Below, piece after piece: positions 1-10,709 of a stretch of DNA of 64,000 nucleotides (positions within the stretch are counted from its first letter, which is position 1; the number at the start of each line of letters is the position of its first letter). The translations under genes were made by a program, and so were the position numbers. The stretch lies in the NCBI RefSeq assembly GCF_000189635.1, contig NW_002476143.1:1-64000 (forward strand). The letters run 5' to 3'. The notes under the pieces are model-generated. The model worked only from the letters and a program-made list of their open reading frames with translations. It did not search any database and was not told the DNA's origin. The stretch comes from Tetrahymena thermophila SB210 (taxonomy: Eukaryota; Ciliophora; Oligohymenophorea; Hymenostomatida; Tetrahymenidae).

Positions 1-258
1 CCCCAACCCCAACCCCAACCCCAACCCCAACCCCAACCCCAACCCCAACCCCAACCCCAACCCCAACCCCAACCCCAACCCCAACCCCCAACCCCAACCC
101 CAACCCCAACCCCAACCCCAACCCCAACCCCAACCCCAACCCCAACCCCAACCCCAACCCCAACCCCAACCCCAACCCCAACCCCAACCCCAACCCCAAC
201 CCCAACCCCAACCCCAACCCCCAACCCCAACCCCAACCCCAACCCCAACCCCAACCCC
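1..258. repeat. Macronuclear telomere, (CCCCAA)n
   Basis: Uninterrupted CCCCAA repeats run from the first base to 258, where unique AT-rich sequence begins abruptly. This is the C-strand of the Tetrahymena-type telomere (G-strand TTGGGG), so the window begins at a chromosome end. About 43 repeats are present, a normal length for a macronuclear telomere. Two units carry five Cs instead of four (85-89 and 218-222). Confidence 0.98.
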
Positions 259-1080
259 TCATTATTTACATTTTTTTAAAAACAAGATTTATTTATTGAG
301 ATATTTCTTGATATCTTTTTTCTGTTTTTTGCATCATTTATTTGATTTCATTTTTTTATTAATTTTATATTTAAATGGATTTTGTTTTACAATTCCATAA
401 ATATAATTTGAATAGAATTTTCTACTATTTTAGTTTAATTCATAATTAACAAAGTTAAAATATTTAAAAATAAATATTTAGATTGTATCTGATAGTAAGT
501 ATTTTATTCATTATTGATTAATTTAAAATATATTTATGTTAGTATCTATTTATTTATTTTGTCAAAGAGCAAATAATGCACATAATAAATTAAGATTTAA
601 GTTTTCATTTTTTAATTAATATTTTTGTATATGTTAAAATAGTCTAATTAAGACTTAGTGAATTAATAATTAGAAGCTGAGATGATTGATAAATATAATT
701 ATATTTTTACCTAATTTCTTGTTATAATTGATTGACTTATTTATATATTCTCATTAAGTTTTTAAAAAATCTTTAGAAAAGAATTTTGATAGCAAAATTA
801 GAAATTATTTAAATGTAATTAATTTTATTTATAATTAGAATTTAAGACAAACAAAGTTTTTTTAAAGAAAAATAAACAATATATGAATGAATATTTTTAT
901 ACTAATATCAGATAGATTTGGATATTTTAATGCAATTAAATTATTTAAATTATATAATGGAATTATAAATTATTAATAGTTAGTATGACAGTTCATAATA
1001 TAATGAATAATAAAGAAAATAAATTATTATCATCAATATTATTAATTTAAAAGTTTTTAATAAAGAATCAATGAAAATCC
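259..1080. other. Subtelomeric AT-rich spacer
   Basis: Between the telomere and the end of the first gene there are about 820 bases of AT-rich DNA. I see no gene, RNA or repeat family here. It should hold the 3' untranslated region and polyadenylation site of the leftward gene that ends at 1081. Confidence 0.6.
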
Positions 1081-2544
1081 TCAAAGATTTGATTAAGTTC
1101 CTTAAATTTATTCATATTTAAGTATAAGACAAGTGAGTTTTATTTGATTTCCTTAGTTATCTTAATAGAGTGGATAATATTAACCGTCGTAAGCTGAATA
1201 GAAATTTGTTTAGTTTGTTAAAGTTAGATTTATAATATTATGCTTTTAAGCTGGGTTTTTGCCATATAAAAGTATATAAGAATTTGGACATATTATTTCA
1301 TCATTTTATTTATCTTATAATAGATCCAAAGTGTCTATGCTTGAACCTGGTTTACCAAATTCGCTGATCAATCTAGAATTTACAATTTATTATTCTTAAA
1401 AGAGGTCTTAGTCTATTCCTGTATACACACTTAACATATTTTAATCAGTTTAAATAATTGAGGGGTTTTTAACACAAGTTTATTCTCCCATATATGAATC
1501 GATTTACGGAGCTTCATATCTTTAAAGCATAACATTTATATTTCTTTCTGTATTATCAAAGCTAGTGTTATGAACTGAAATGGCAACAAAGCAAATTAAG
1601 AATATTAAAGCAGCATTTGCGCCGAAAATATTGTATTAGTTGTTTTGTCTTCTACTTTCAATATAGGGAGTATCTTCAATATAATCAATATAATCACTTT
1701 AAGTATCTTCTGTACTACATTGAGATTTGCATTTAGAACATATATTATTTACTAATTATGAACTCAATTCTTAATTTTATTTTTATAAAGATTTAACTTG
1801 CTCGCTTAAACTTTTATTTTCATCTTCAAGACTCAAAAGTTTTTTTTTCCTGTCATCTCTGGACCTCTAAGCAGACATTCTATTCTTTATTTTTTATTAA
1901 GTTTTTTTATCTAAATTTTAAAATTCTTCGTCGTTTTCTAGCAATTGATTTAGCTAAGTTTATTCCTTATCTTTATTTTTAGTAATCTTTTTGCTCCTTT
2001 TTTTGCTTTTTTCTGAGAGAGAGCTTGACTCTTTTTCTAATTCTTCGTCCATGATTTTATCTATATCAGTACTTGCGCTTTCTTAATTTTGATTGCGAAT
2101 ATCCTCCTCTATTTATTATTATTATTTTATAGGTTTTTGTTGTTGTTATTATTAGTTTATTTAACCATTTCTTTATAGCTCTTAAAGTTTTTATTTTCTG
2201 AGAAGTACTTTTTATTTAATGGGCATTCTAGTATTAGTTGTGGGTTGAATATTATTAGTAGTCTAATTTATTTCAACTCCATTGGTTGGTTGATACTCGG
2301 ATTATGAATTTAAATTATTATTTAATTTGAATTCATTTTCTTGCTCAGCCTGAAGTTATTGATAGCTAGACTAATCGAAATTATCAAAAAATCCCTTAGG
2401 ATAATAATTTTCTAGATTATCCTGATGAAGAGAATCCTAATCGCTCATTTGAGAGTTAAAAAAATCTGTATTGGCTTTTGAGTTGCTAAGATAGTCATAT
2501 TAGTTATCATCTTATTATTCAAAAATTGATGTGTAATTGCTCAT
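1081..2544 (-). CDS. Membrane-tethered bZIP transcription factor (ATF6/CREB3-like layout)
   Basis: A single exon open in the ciliate code gives 487 residues from ATG at 2544 to TGA at 1081-1083. The N-terminal half is acidic and Q/N-rich, with a glutamine run near residues 128-147. Residues 217-260 form a complete bZIP: a basic region with the signature N-x2-SAQ-RSR (N221 to R229), then leucines at exact heptad spacing (L239, L246, L253, L260). Residues 309-325 (ANAALIFLICFVAISVH) are one hydrophobic segment. The remaining 160 residues hold NTS, NLT and NQT glycosylation sequons (N326, N439, N444). In metazoan ATF6, CREB3 and some plant bZIPs this order means an ER-anchored factor released by proteolysis. 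The bZIP call is secure; regulated release is inference. No site-1 protease motif is evident. It is the most telomere-proximal gene. Confidence 0.85.
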
Positions 2545-4783
2545 ATTTTTAGTAAGTTTTAAACAAATTTAGTTTGAAATTTGATGAATATTTAAATTAT
2601 ATGGATTTTAATGATAATTAATTAATCAAATCACAAATGTAGCAATATTAATTAATGTTTATAATAATATATTATTTGACTTGCTTCTATGAGATTATTA
2701 ACCTTCTCTTTTTTTTCTATTTTTTATTTTTTTTTTGCTTTCAAAAATATATACAAATATTTTTAAATTACCTTTGATTTACTTAAAGCTTTGAAAGTCA
2801 CATAAAACACACGTGTGAGTGAATAACTTTTATTTGTATGAATCTGTAAATAATATATAAACATTTTTCATTATATTAATCAAAGGTCAAAAGTTCTTTG
2901 ATCAGGTTTGATTCAATTATTTAAAAATTCTAAGTTTTGTCTACTTTATAAAAAAAATATATTACCATCTCTTAAAGTTATAATGTCTCGTCTTATAAAA
3001 TATGATAAATCTTTTAAATTGTTTTACATAAAGTAAAAGCCATCTTTAAAGTAAAGTAAAGATAGATAGATAACTATTCTCAATTCAAAAAAAATATTAG
3101 CATTTATAAATTATAAAATATCATTTTTACATAAATTAAAACATACAAATAAAAATTAAATAAATATTTATTGCTATTCTAATATCATGTCCTAAGATAT
3201 TTTTAAATAACCAATTTACAAATAAAACTCAAAGCATTATTTTAGTTTATAGAATTAAATACAAAAAGATTTTAGGTTATTCAAATAGTTTTAGTTTTTT
3301 TATAGATATGATAGAAAATAAAAGTAATTTGTTTCTCTTTTCGCATTTAATATTTTCAAGAATTCACATTAAAAAATATTTTATATTTAAAAAAATATTT
3401 ATGAATGAAATGTAAAAGTATTAATTTAAAGGGTTATTTAATAAGCTAAACTTTTTATCCCTTCTTCCATTTCTTAATTTAATTTTAACCTTGAATATAC
3501 TTTTCAATAAATCCATCAAAAGAAATATTTTTATATTATTCTTTTTCTTTGTTAATTTATAAATTTGATTTATTTTAATTTTATTTGCTTAATAAATCCA
3601 TTTAATATTAATTTTTTTAAAAAATTTAAATATGAAAATATTTTAGATTATTTTTAAAATGAAATTACTATTTTAACAAAATTTTTTATTTACTAGTTTG
3701 TTCATTTCAAAATACATTTTTCAAGTTATTTTTTAAATAGATTTTTAACTCCTTTTTTATTAAATATTTGATTATATACTTAATGTGCTTAATTAATTAT
3801 AGATATTTAAAAAACTCTCACAATTTCAGAACATTAATTACATTTCTGTTTTAATTTAAATGAAAAAAATACCTTTAAATATATTTTTATATAAATAAAA
3901 TATCTGAAATACTATAAAATAGTTAAATAATATCTGAATATTTAATGTTCTTAACATAAAATATTATTATTAATAAATAAAATAAACCAATTAAATATTG
4001 AAATATAGTTTAACAATGTCTAGTTTATTATTATCTGAATATTTAATTTTGCTAAAATTTAAAATATTATTATTAATAAATAAAATAAACTAATTAATTA
4101 TTGAAATAGTTTAATATTCTCTATTTTATTATTGTTTGAATATTTAATATTGTTACAATTTAAAATATTATCATTAATAAATATAATAAACTAATTAATT
4201 GTTGAAATAGTTTAATATTTTCTAGTTTATTATTATCTGAATATTTAATATTGTTACAATTTATTTAAAATATTATTATTAATAAATAAACTAATTATTT
4301 AATAGAATATAGTAAAATAGTTTGATAATCTCTAGTTTAGTATTTTCCAAATATTTAATGAAGCTAATAATTAAAATATTATTAATATCTTAACATTTAC
4401 TTCTCTTTAAATTCATTCTCTAATATTGTATTATTCTTTTAAAAAATAAAAAAATTAAAATTAACATGCAATAAAAATAAATATCAAATAATTAAAATAT
4501 TTGCTTAGAAGGAATTTAATAAATTTATTTATTTAATATATCCTATATGTTACTTCAAACTAAACAATTTAGAAAAGGATAACCATTGCTTCAAATTTTA
4601 TTTTGTTAATTTGCGTATTTGTTATGTTTTAACTAAAATATTATTTAATTTTATTAATCAAGAGGTGGTATAAGTAATAACAAAGAAAATCATTTAAGTA
4701 ATTATAAGTAAGTAAAATATTAGAAATATAGTTTGCTGTTAATAATTAATTGTTTGTTTGTTTATTTATTTATTTATCAAAAT
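2545..4783. other. Divergent intergenic region
   Basis: The bZIP gene (leftward) and the next gene (rightward) diverge from this 2.2 kb spacer, so it should hold both promoters. No coding sequence is convincing. The only structure I see is the tandem array at 3931-4390, listed separately. Confidence 0.6.
3931..4390. repeat. Degenerate tandem repeat, period about 101 bp
   Basis: A unit beginning tatctgaatatttaat recurs at about 3931, 4032, 4133, 4234 and 4343, a spacing of 101, 101, 101 and 109 bases. Each unit also contains aaaatattattattaataa and aataaactaatta in the same order. About 4.5 copies are present, diverged by substitutions and small indels. It lies upstream of both flanking genes. 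I recognise no known element. Confidence 0.8.
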
Positions 4784-6298
4784 ATGGACGAATAATATGA
4801 TATTAATACTATAGATGCCCATGATTTTAATACACCTAGAAAAAATTAATAAAATTTGAAATCTAGACAATCTGTAAATAGTTTTAAGAGAATAGGATCC
4901 AACTTTGAGATTCCATATTAATCTCAAGAACCAAAATCAGGATATAAAAATTACTCATCTTTAGTAAGCGAAGTTCCTCAAAAAAATTCTTAATAAGATA
5001 TTAAAAGCATCACATTTAATGTATCTCCGTTTTAGTTTTACTCCAAGCACAATACTAGATAAAGTAGTCATGATTTTGGTACAAAGATTAAAGATTTAAG
5101 CACTGATAATATAGCATTTAACTAAGATAGTACCAATAAATAATAATAGATACAGCAGCTTAAACAGTTTTCATTTTCTAAAGAAAACATAGATTAGCTC
5201 AAATCCAAGGAATCTAATGCGAAATAAGAAATATTGAATGAATCCTAAATTAATATTTAGAAAAAATCTCCTCTTGGTATTCCTTTTTAGCCTTTTCACC
5301 ACACTAGAAGTGGATTCAAATCAAAAAACAATTTAGAAGATGGTAATGGCTCTCCTTAAAATTAAAATTTGAATCCGTAGTTTAATCAGAGCTAAATTAC
5401 AGAATAGAGAAGTGAGTCTCAATTGGGAAATATAAGAAATAAATCATGTTTTGTTTAGAGAAATGATAATGATGAATTTTTAAATAAATATGATCAAAAA
5501 ATATTTGATATAAACTAAACTTTAAAGTAAATTTAGTTATACAAAAATAATCTTGATTAAATGTAAAAGTAATCAAAGAAGAGATCAAAATCTTAGAATA
5601 TGCAAAATACTAATTCTGATCATAAATTTAAACTCCCTGCAATAAAATAGCCAGTTATGTATTTCTCCCCAATTGACTAGCCATCTCCTAAGAGCTAAAA
5701 AAAGATGAAAAAAGCAAAAAAATAAAAATAGCAGGGAATGGTTTCTCTAGCAAAATAAATCTTAAACAATATGCCTCAAGAAAAATTAGCAAACTTGATG
5801 GCAATTAATATGTATAATTAAGCATTGATGAAAAAGGAAATCAACTAAGAGAAAATTACAACTGTTATTGAAGAATAAAATAAATTACTTTCCAAAATGC
5901 TTGAGTAATATGAAAAGAAACAATTAGATACCAAAAAATAATTAAAAACGAATTTCTCTAAATACGACGACGATTATGACAAATAAAAATTCTAAAAAGA
6001 TAAAAAGAACTTTGAAAAAGTTTACTCGAACATACAAAAATGTAAGTTGTTAAGTTAATTTATTATTTTTAAGTTAAATTTTATATTAAAAAAAGAGTTT
6101 GAATAATAAGTTAATTAGATTGGCTTCCAACCTTAAATAGATAATAACGAAAATTACTTGAGTAAGCCTCTTTTGACTGATAGTGATTTGCCTGATTAAA
6201 TAAGAAATACAAAACACCTAAAAAGAATACATACCCACACACAAAAATATAAACAATTTATTCCAAGTAAAATTAGCTAACCTCCAATGTAATTTTGA
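4784..6298 (+). CDS. Hypothetical Q/N- and K-rich protein
   Basis: The ATG at 4784 opens a frame that reads to TGA at 6296-6298 with TAA/TAG as Gln. A 54-nt intron (6042-6095, gtaag...aaaag) is likely; its length is a multiple of three, so the frame survives either way. The spliced product is about 486 residues. It is rich in Q, N, S and K with no transmembrane segment. A strongly basic patch (KKMKKAKKQKQQ) near residue 320 could be a nuclear-localisation signal, and the following region is helical and charged, possibly coiled coil. I recognise no family. Codon content clearly differs from the flanking spacer, which is why I accept it as a gene. Confidence 0.65.
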
Positions 6299-7331
6299 TA
6301 AAATAGAAAATAAATGAATGAATTTTAAAACAAAAATGATTGTCTATCTCAAAGCGAATTTTATTGAAATTAGTGTAAAATTGTGAATAAACTTTATTAT
6401 CAATTAACTATAAATAATTTATAAATATAATATATAAAAAACTACTCATTTATCTAAACACAAAGTATACATTTATATTTATTTTAATTTCTGTTTTATA
6501 AGTAAAAATAGGTTAATATTTAATTTAAAATAAAGTCTTTTTTTATTTATTTATTTAATAATTTAATGTATAACCTTTGAAACTTTATTTATAATTAATT
6601 GCTAGTACAGTAAATATAAACAAAAGATTAATAAATTAGGTTTCCAAAATAAATTATATTGATAAATCAAATTTTATTTTTCAAAAAACTGAATATTATT
6701 ATTAGTGTAATTAAATTGTTTATAAAACTTTATAAATTATTAATCCACACCTGCTTGCTAATTTATTTATTTACTTATTTATTTAATAATTTAATATGAT
6801 GGACTCAAAATATTTTATGATTTTAATTTTTAATAATTCAAAAACAGAATAAAATAATTTAATTTTTTCTTTAATACATTGAAATGTAGTTTAAATTTAG
6901 TTCAAAAAATTTATGCAAAATAATAAAATTTGAATAAAAAGCAAAAATATTATATTTTGACATTACCTATATTAATATATCCTATTTTATTATTTATGTT
7001 TTTCATACCTAAACGAAAATTTAAACATGAACAAATCATTCTTTATTTTTTTAAAATACTTAGAATTAGATTCATTTATTTTGTTTTATTTAAATATTTG
7101 AAAAGAGAAAAATATTTTATTTTCAAATTTTTATTATTTTTATTTAAATTATTATTTTGAAAAATAATTTGATTTAAATAATTTTCAACTCGTTCATTTA
7201 TTATTATTTCAATTTGTATATTAGTTGGTTTTTTGTAAACTCCCGCAAAAATAGCTGATTAAATAATTTGATTTTTTAATATCTTTAAAAATTTAGTAAG
7301 TCTTTTAAATATTATTGATTTAGCTTGAATT
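6299..7331. other. AT-rich intergenic spacer
   Basis: About 1 kb of AT-rich sequence between two rightward genes. An open frame at 6930-7160 is only A/T-biased hydrophobic codons and is not accepted as a gene. Nothing else stands out. Confidence 0.55.
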
Positions 7332-9118
7332 ATGTAGGGAGTTCCTTAAAAAAGGTCTGTTATTGAACATAGCCAGAAAAATAATTAGGCAAATGAAACT
7401 ATCAAAAATACATTAAACATTGATGATAAACTGAAATTCATAGAGATAGAATAGTAAATAAAATTATTCGTTTAAGGCTTAAAGTATCTACAGGTTGAGA
7501 ACGATTAGTAGGGAAGTTAAAAAATAGATACTTAATCTTCGTTAAATAAAATTGGTAAGACTTAAGACGAATACAGCGATGTCAAACCTATCAAAAGGAA
7601 AGTGTAATTAGCTGATTTAATAAAGCAAGATCAAACATATTACGATAAAATCACTTTAAAAGAAAAACATATTGCAAAAAATAATTTAGATAAAGATGTT
7701 CAGCTAAAAGACTTGATTATCAAAGATAAGCCTTTAACTATGTTTATGAAGGAATTGGGAGAATTTATTTTTATAATAATCATATAAGATGTTACTTTTA
7801 ACTTATTTGGAATTTAAAAAGATGAAATTTATACAGATGAAAGCTAAGTTGATTTAAACTTTTTATCCTAAGTAAAAATGCAGTTTTAGGTTATATATCA
7901 AGAATAATCTCATAGTGAAAAGCTAACTTGCTGTGAATAGACTTTTTACTATCCATAATTTAATGAGGGAGCAACTGTGAGCCAAGAGCCTATGATTTGC
8001 TTTTTACTAGGAGGAGATATTGGAGAAATCTTTGTCCTAAAAGACGTGGGCACTTCTTTTTCTATTTCTCGTAGATAAGTTTGCACTGGATAAATATAGC
8101 AAATTATAACACCTTAAGAGAATAGCTATTTTTAACATGAAAATTTGTGTTTAGTTCTATCTTAGTTAGAGCATATTTATCTAGTTAATTTTGTAAATGG
8201 GATAATTGTTGCTTAATTTGGAAATTAAGGCAGTAGTGGACCTGGTAAATATTTATCAGTCTCGTGGCATCCAAGCTATGAATATTTTTTATCCTCTAGA
8301 GAAAATGGAGGCATAGAGCTGTGGAAAATAGATCAAACAATTATTAATCACATATCAGAAGCTTACAATACTAATAAACATCCTGGCAAATTCTTCAGAA
8401 AGTATGTTGATGTAAGCACTTTTTTTCTAATTTAAAAGATAAAGAATTCTGATAGATCAAAATCAAAAAAAGCAAAAATTTTTATAAAATAAAAAAGGAT
8501 GGTTTTTAAAATTTTATGGATAGCAGTAGAAATTTTAACAGAAAATTCTATATTTATAAAATATATATGAATAGATTTAAACACTATTAATACCTCTTAT
8601 TTAAAAATAGATGGCATATTACTATACACTAGGAGTGCATGTTAATTAAACAGGACCACTTGTGTATTCAACTCTTATGGAACATGTTTTAGTAAGCATT
8701 GATAATAATTTTGTGCTGAGATTTACAGGACTAGAAATTAAAAACAGTGAAAGCCACATAAATATCCTTACTGTTGAGTTAAAATTATCTCCTTCAGAGA
8801 TAGTTAATGTTTTCTCAATTGACTTAGATATCTATATAGGTAAATATTATATAAAAAAAACAACTAAATTAACATGCTTTAAATTTATTAAAAGTAACTA
8901 AAAATAGAATACTTGTATTCACTTTAAATGACACAAATCCTTTATTTGTTGATTTTAGACAAATATACTATGAGCCACAGAATTTTAGTTGCTTATTTGT
9001 TTCTAAAGACTATAAATATGTAATTGGCATGAAAGAAAAATAAATTTATTTAAATTACTAAAAGGGTTTATTCTCAAAAGATCATCAAATCGAAGTTAAA
9101 TAATAAATGATTGATTGA
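7332..9118 (+). CDS. Divergent EED/ESC-like WD-repeat protein
   Basis: Three exons (7332-8411, 8611-8839, 8895-9118) join in phase to give 510 residues. The first 130 residues are charged and Q-rich, with a KRK patch. From about residue 175 the order of WD-like blades follows metazoan EED: an early TCC...FLLGGDIGEIFV blade, then SVSWHPSYEYFLSSREN and GGIELWKI, an insert YNTNK after the blade as in EED, then LVSIDNNFVLRF at the place of EED's ILSKSCENAIVCW. EED/ESC is the H3K27me3-reading WD subunit of PRC2, and Tetrahymena has a PRC2-type complex built on EZL1. Identity to that partner is inferred from alignment by eye. It could be another nuclear WD protein. The junction 8411/8611 was chosen because it keeps phase and restores the EED alignment. 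Confidence 0.55.
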
Positions 9119-9631
9119 TTGATTGAATTTTTAAGCTTACTTAACTAATTAATTAATTCAAAAATCAAAATGTTTATTTTCTGAAAAATTTTAATGTTGT
9201 TAATTCAAGCAAGAAAAGCAATCTAACTAACTAAATAAACTCAGTCATTCAATAAAGGTTAAAACTAATTATTTATCATCTCGAATTTTGACGCAAATTA
9301 ATTATAGCTCAATATATAAAATCATAAAATAATAATTTTGAATTAAATAATAGAATTTATTATCTAAAAAATAAATATTTACTTAATATTTATTGCATTT
9401 TCCTAAAATTTTGTAGTATTACATTTTTAATTTACATTTAACATATTTATTAATTAATCTTGTAGAAGTGAGCGTAATAACATTATATGTATGTATATAT
9501 GTATGTACGTATAATATTCTTTAAGAATTTCTCTTCCTCAAATTAAAATCTAATTTGTATTGTTTTTTTACCTATAAAAATATAATCCAAAAAATTTCAC
9601 TTTTTATTAGTAAAAATATTAATTTGTATTT
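9119..9631. other. Intergenic spacer with simple repeats
   Basis: AT-rich spacer. It contains short simple repeats: TGAT repeats at about 9107-9124 at the 3' end of the upstream gene and a TATG/TATA run near 9487-9511. No gene or RNA is visible. Confidence 0.55.
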
Positions 9632-10709
9632 ATGAATCAGCAATAAGCTTATCCAGATTAATAAGTTAATGAGGTAAATAATACTCATTAACATGAATAG
9701 GAACATAGATAAACAGCACATTCAATAACTGAGAATATGGTCGGAAAGTTAACTTTCATGGGCATTGCTGCTCTGGTATTGTTTGGTTTTAGGTTAAAGG
9801 GAATACCTTAAGATGATGTCCACTGCATAGTAGATGTAGTTCATGATTATTTTAATAATTGGAATAAATATGTTAATGAAAATACCTACTATTCAAACCT
9901 ACTAATTGTCACTAATTCTTTTATGATTGATTGCATAGCTTTAGGCACTTACTCATATTGGTTAATATGTGTTAGAAATATTCGCTTTATGATCAGTATT
10001 ATAGTTTTTTATTCATTAAGAACTGTCCATTTGCACATGTTTCACATGAGATTTCCTATGGGCTATAACTGGAATGAACCAACTATAACCTCTCTTACAG
10101 TCCCATATGGAAGAACTTCTGATTTTTTTTTCTCGGGGCATTGCGGATTTCTTACCTTATGCTTTTTTGAATTAAGGGTAAATAATTTATCATTAATCTA
10201 TTTTAATGCTATCAGCAAACAAGCTTTTTATCAAAAGAAATCAACAATTTTATAAAGTGAATAAATAAACATAATTAAAAAATAATTTTTTAATATAAAA
10301 TCTAAGTTAATTTATTTCCTAAAAAATAAATACTTTTATTCAACAAATATTTTAAGTTTAAAAATTAAAAATTAGAATTCAATTTTTTTAAAAATATATT
10401 TTAAACAAAAAGGCATTAGGATGGAAAAAAATATCTTGGATAGCTATGATAACTATGATTTATACAGCTTTTGTTTTAATAGTTTTAAGAGTGCATTATA
10501 CAATAGATATAACAGCAGGAATAATAATAGCTCATTATATTCATATTTAATCCTAACACTACTATGTTAAAGTAGAAAAAGCTATGTATTCATTTTAGAT
10601 TTATATAACCAAATTATTTTAGTGTAAAAGCTTTTAATAGAATCTAGAGGAGGAGTAACTAATTTACTTAAAGTAAATTTAGCTTCAAGAAAAATCAGAA
10701 TAATAATGA
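9632..10709 (+). CDS. Sphingomyelin-synthase-like PAP2 family enzyme
   Basis: Two exons (9632-10177 and 10413-10709) with a 235-nt intron give 280 residues. The N terminus is Q-rich and cytosolic-like; several hydrophobic segments follow. Near residue 165 the motif FFFSGHCGFLTL matches the SGH catalytic block of the sphingomyelin synthase/PAP2_C family. Exon 2 supplies HYTIDITAGIIIAHYI (His about 210, Asp about 214), the second catalytic block. The three expected triad residues (His, His, Asp) are therefore present. The family moves a phospho-head group between a glycerophospholipid and ceramide or diacylglycerol in Golgi or plasma membrane. The substrate here cannot be read from sequence; Tetrahymena makes phosphonoethanolamine sphingolipids, so a choline-specific role should not be assumed. 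The protein is shorter than animal SMS and lacks a SAM domain. Confidence 0.8.

Noticed and set aside
1..258. Regular short repeats that could be mistaken for a CRISPR-like or satellite array
   Set aside because: They are pure C4A2 units at the window edge with no spacers: a telomere.
6930..7160. Open frame rich in Phe, Ile, Leu and Lys
   Set aside because: Composition is that of random 80% AT DNA; with TGA as the only stop such frames are expected by chance.
8412..8610. Continuous open frame bridging exons 1 and 2 of the EED-like gene
   Set aside because: It is A/T-rich and Q/K-only, and splicing it out in phase gives a direct alignment with EED; treated as intron.
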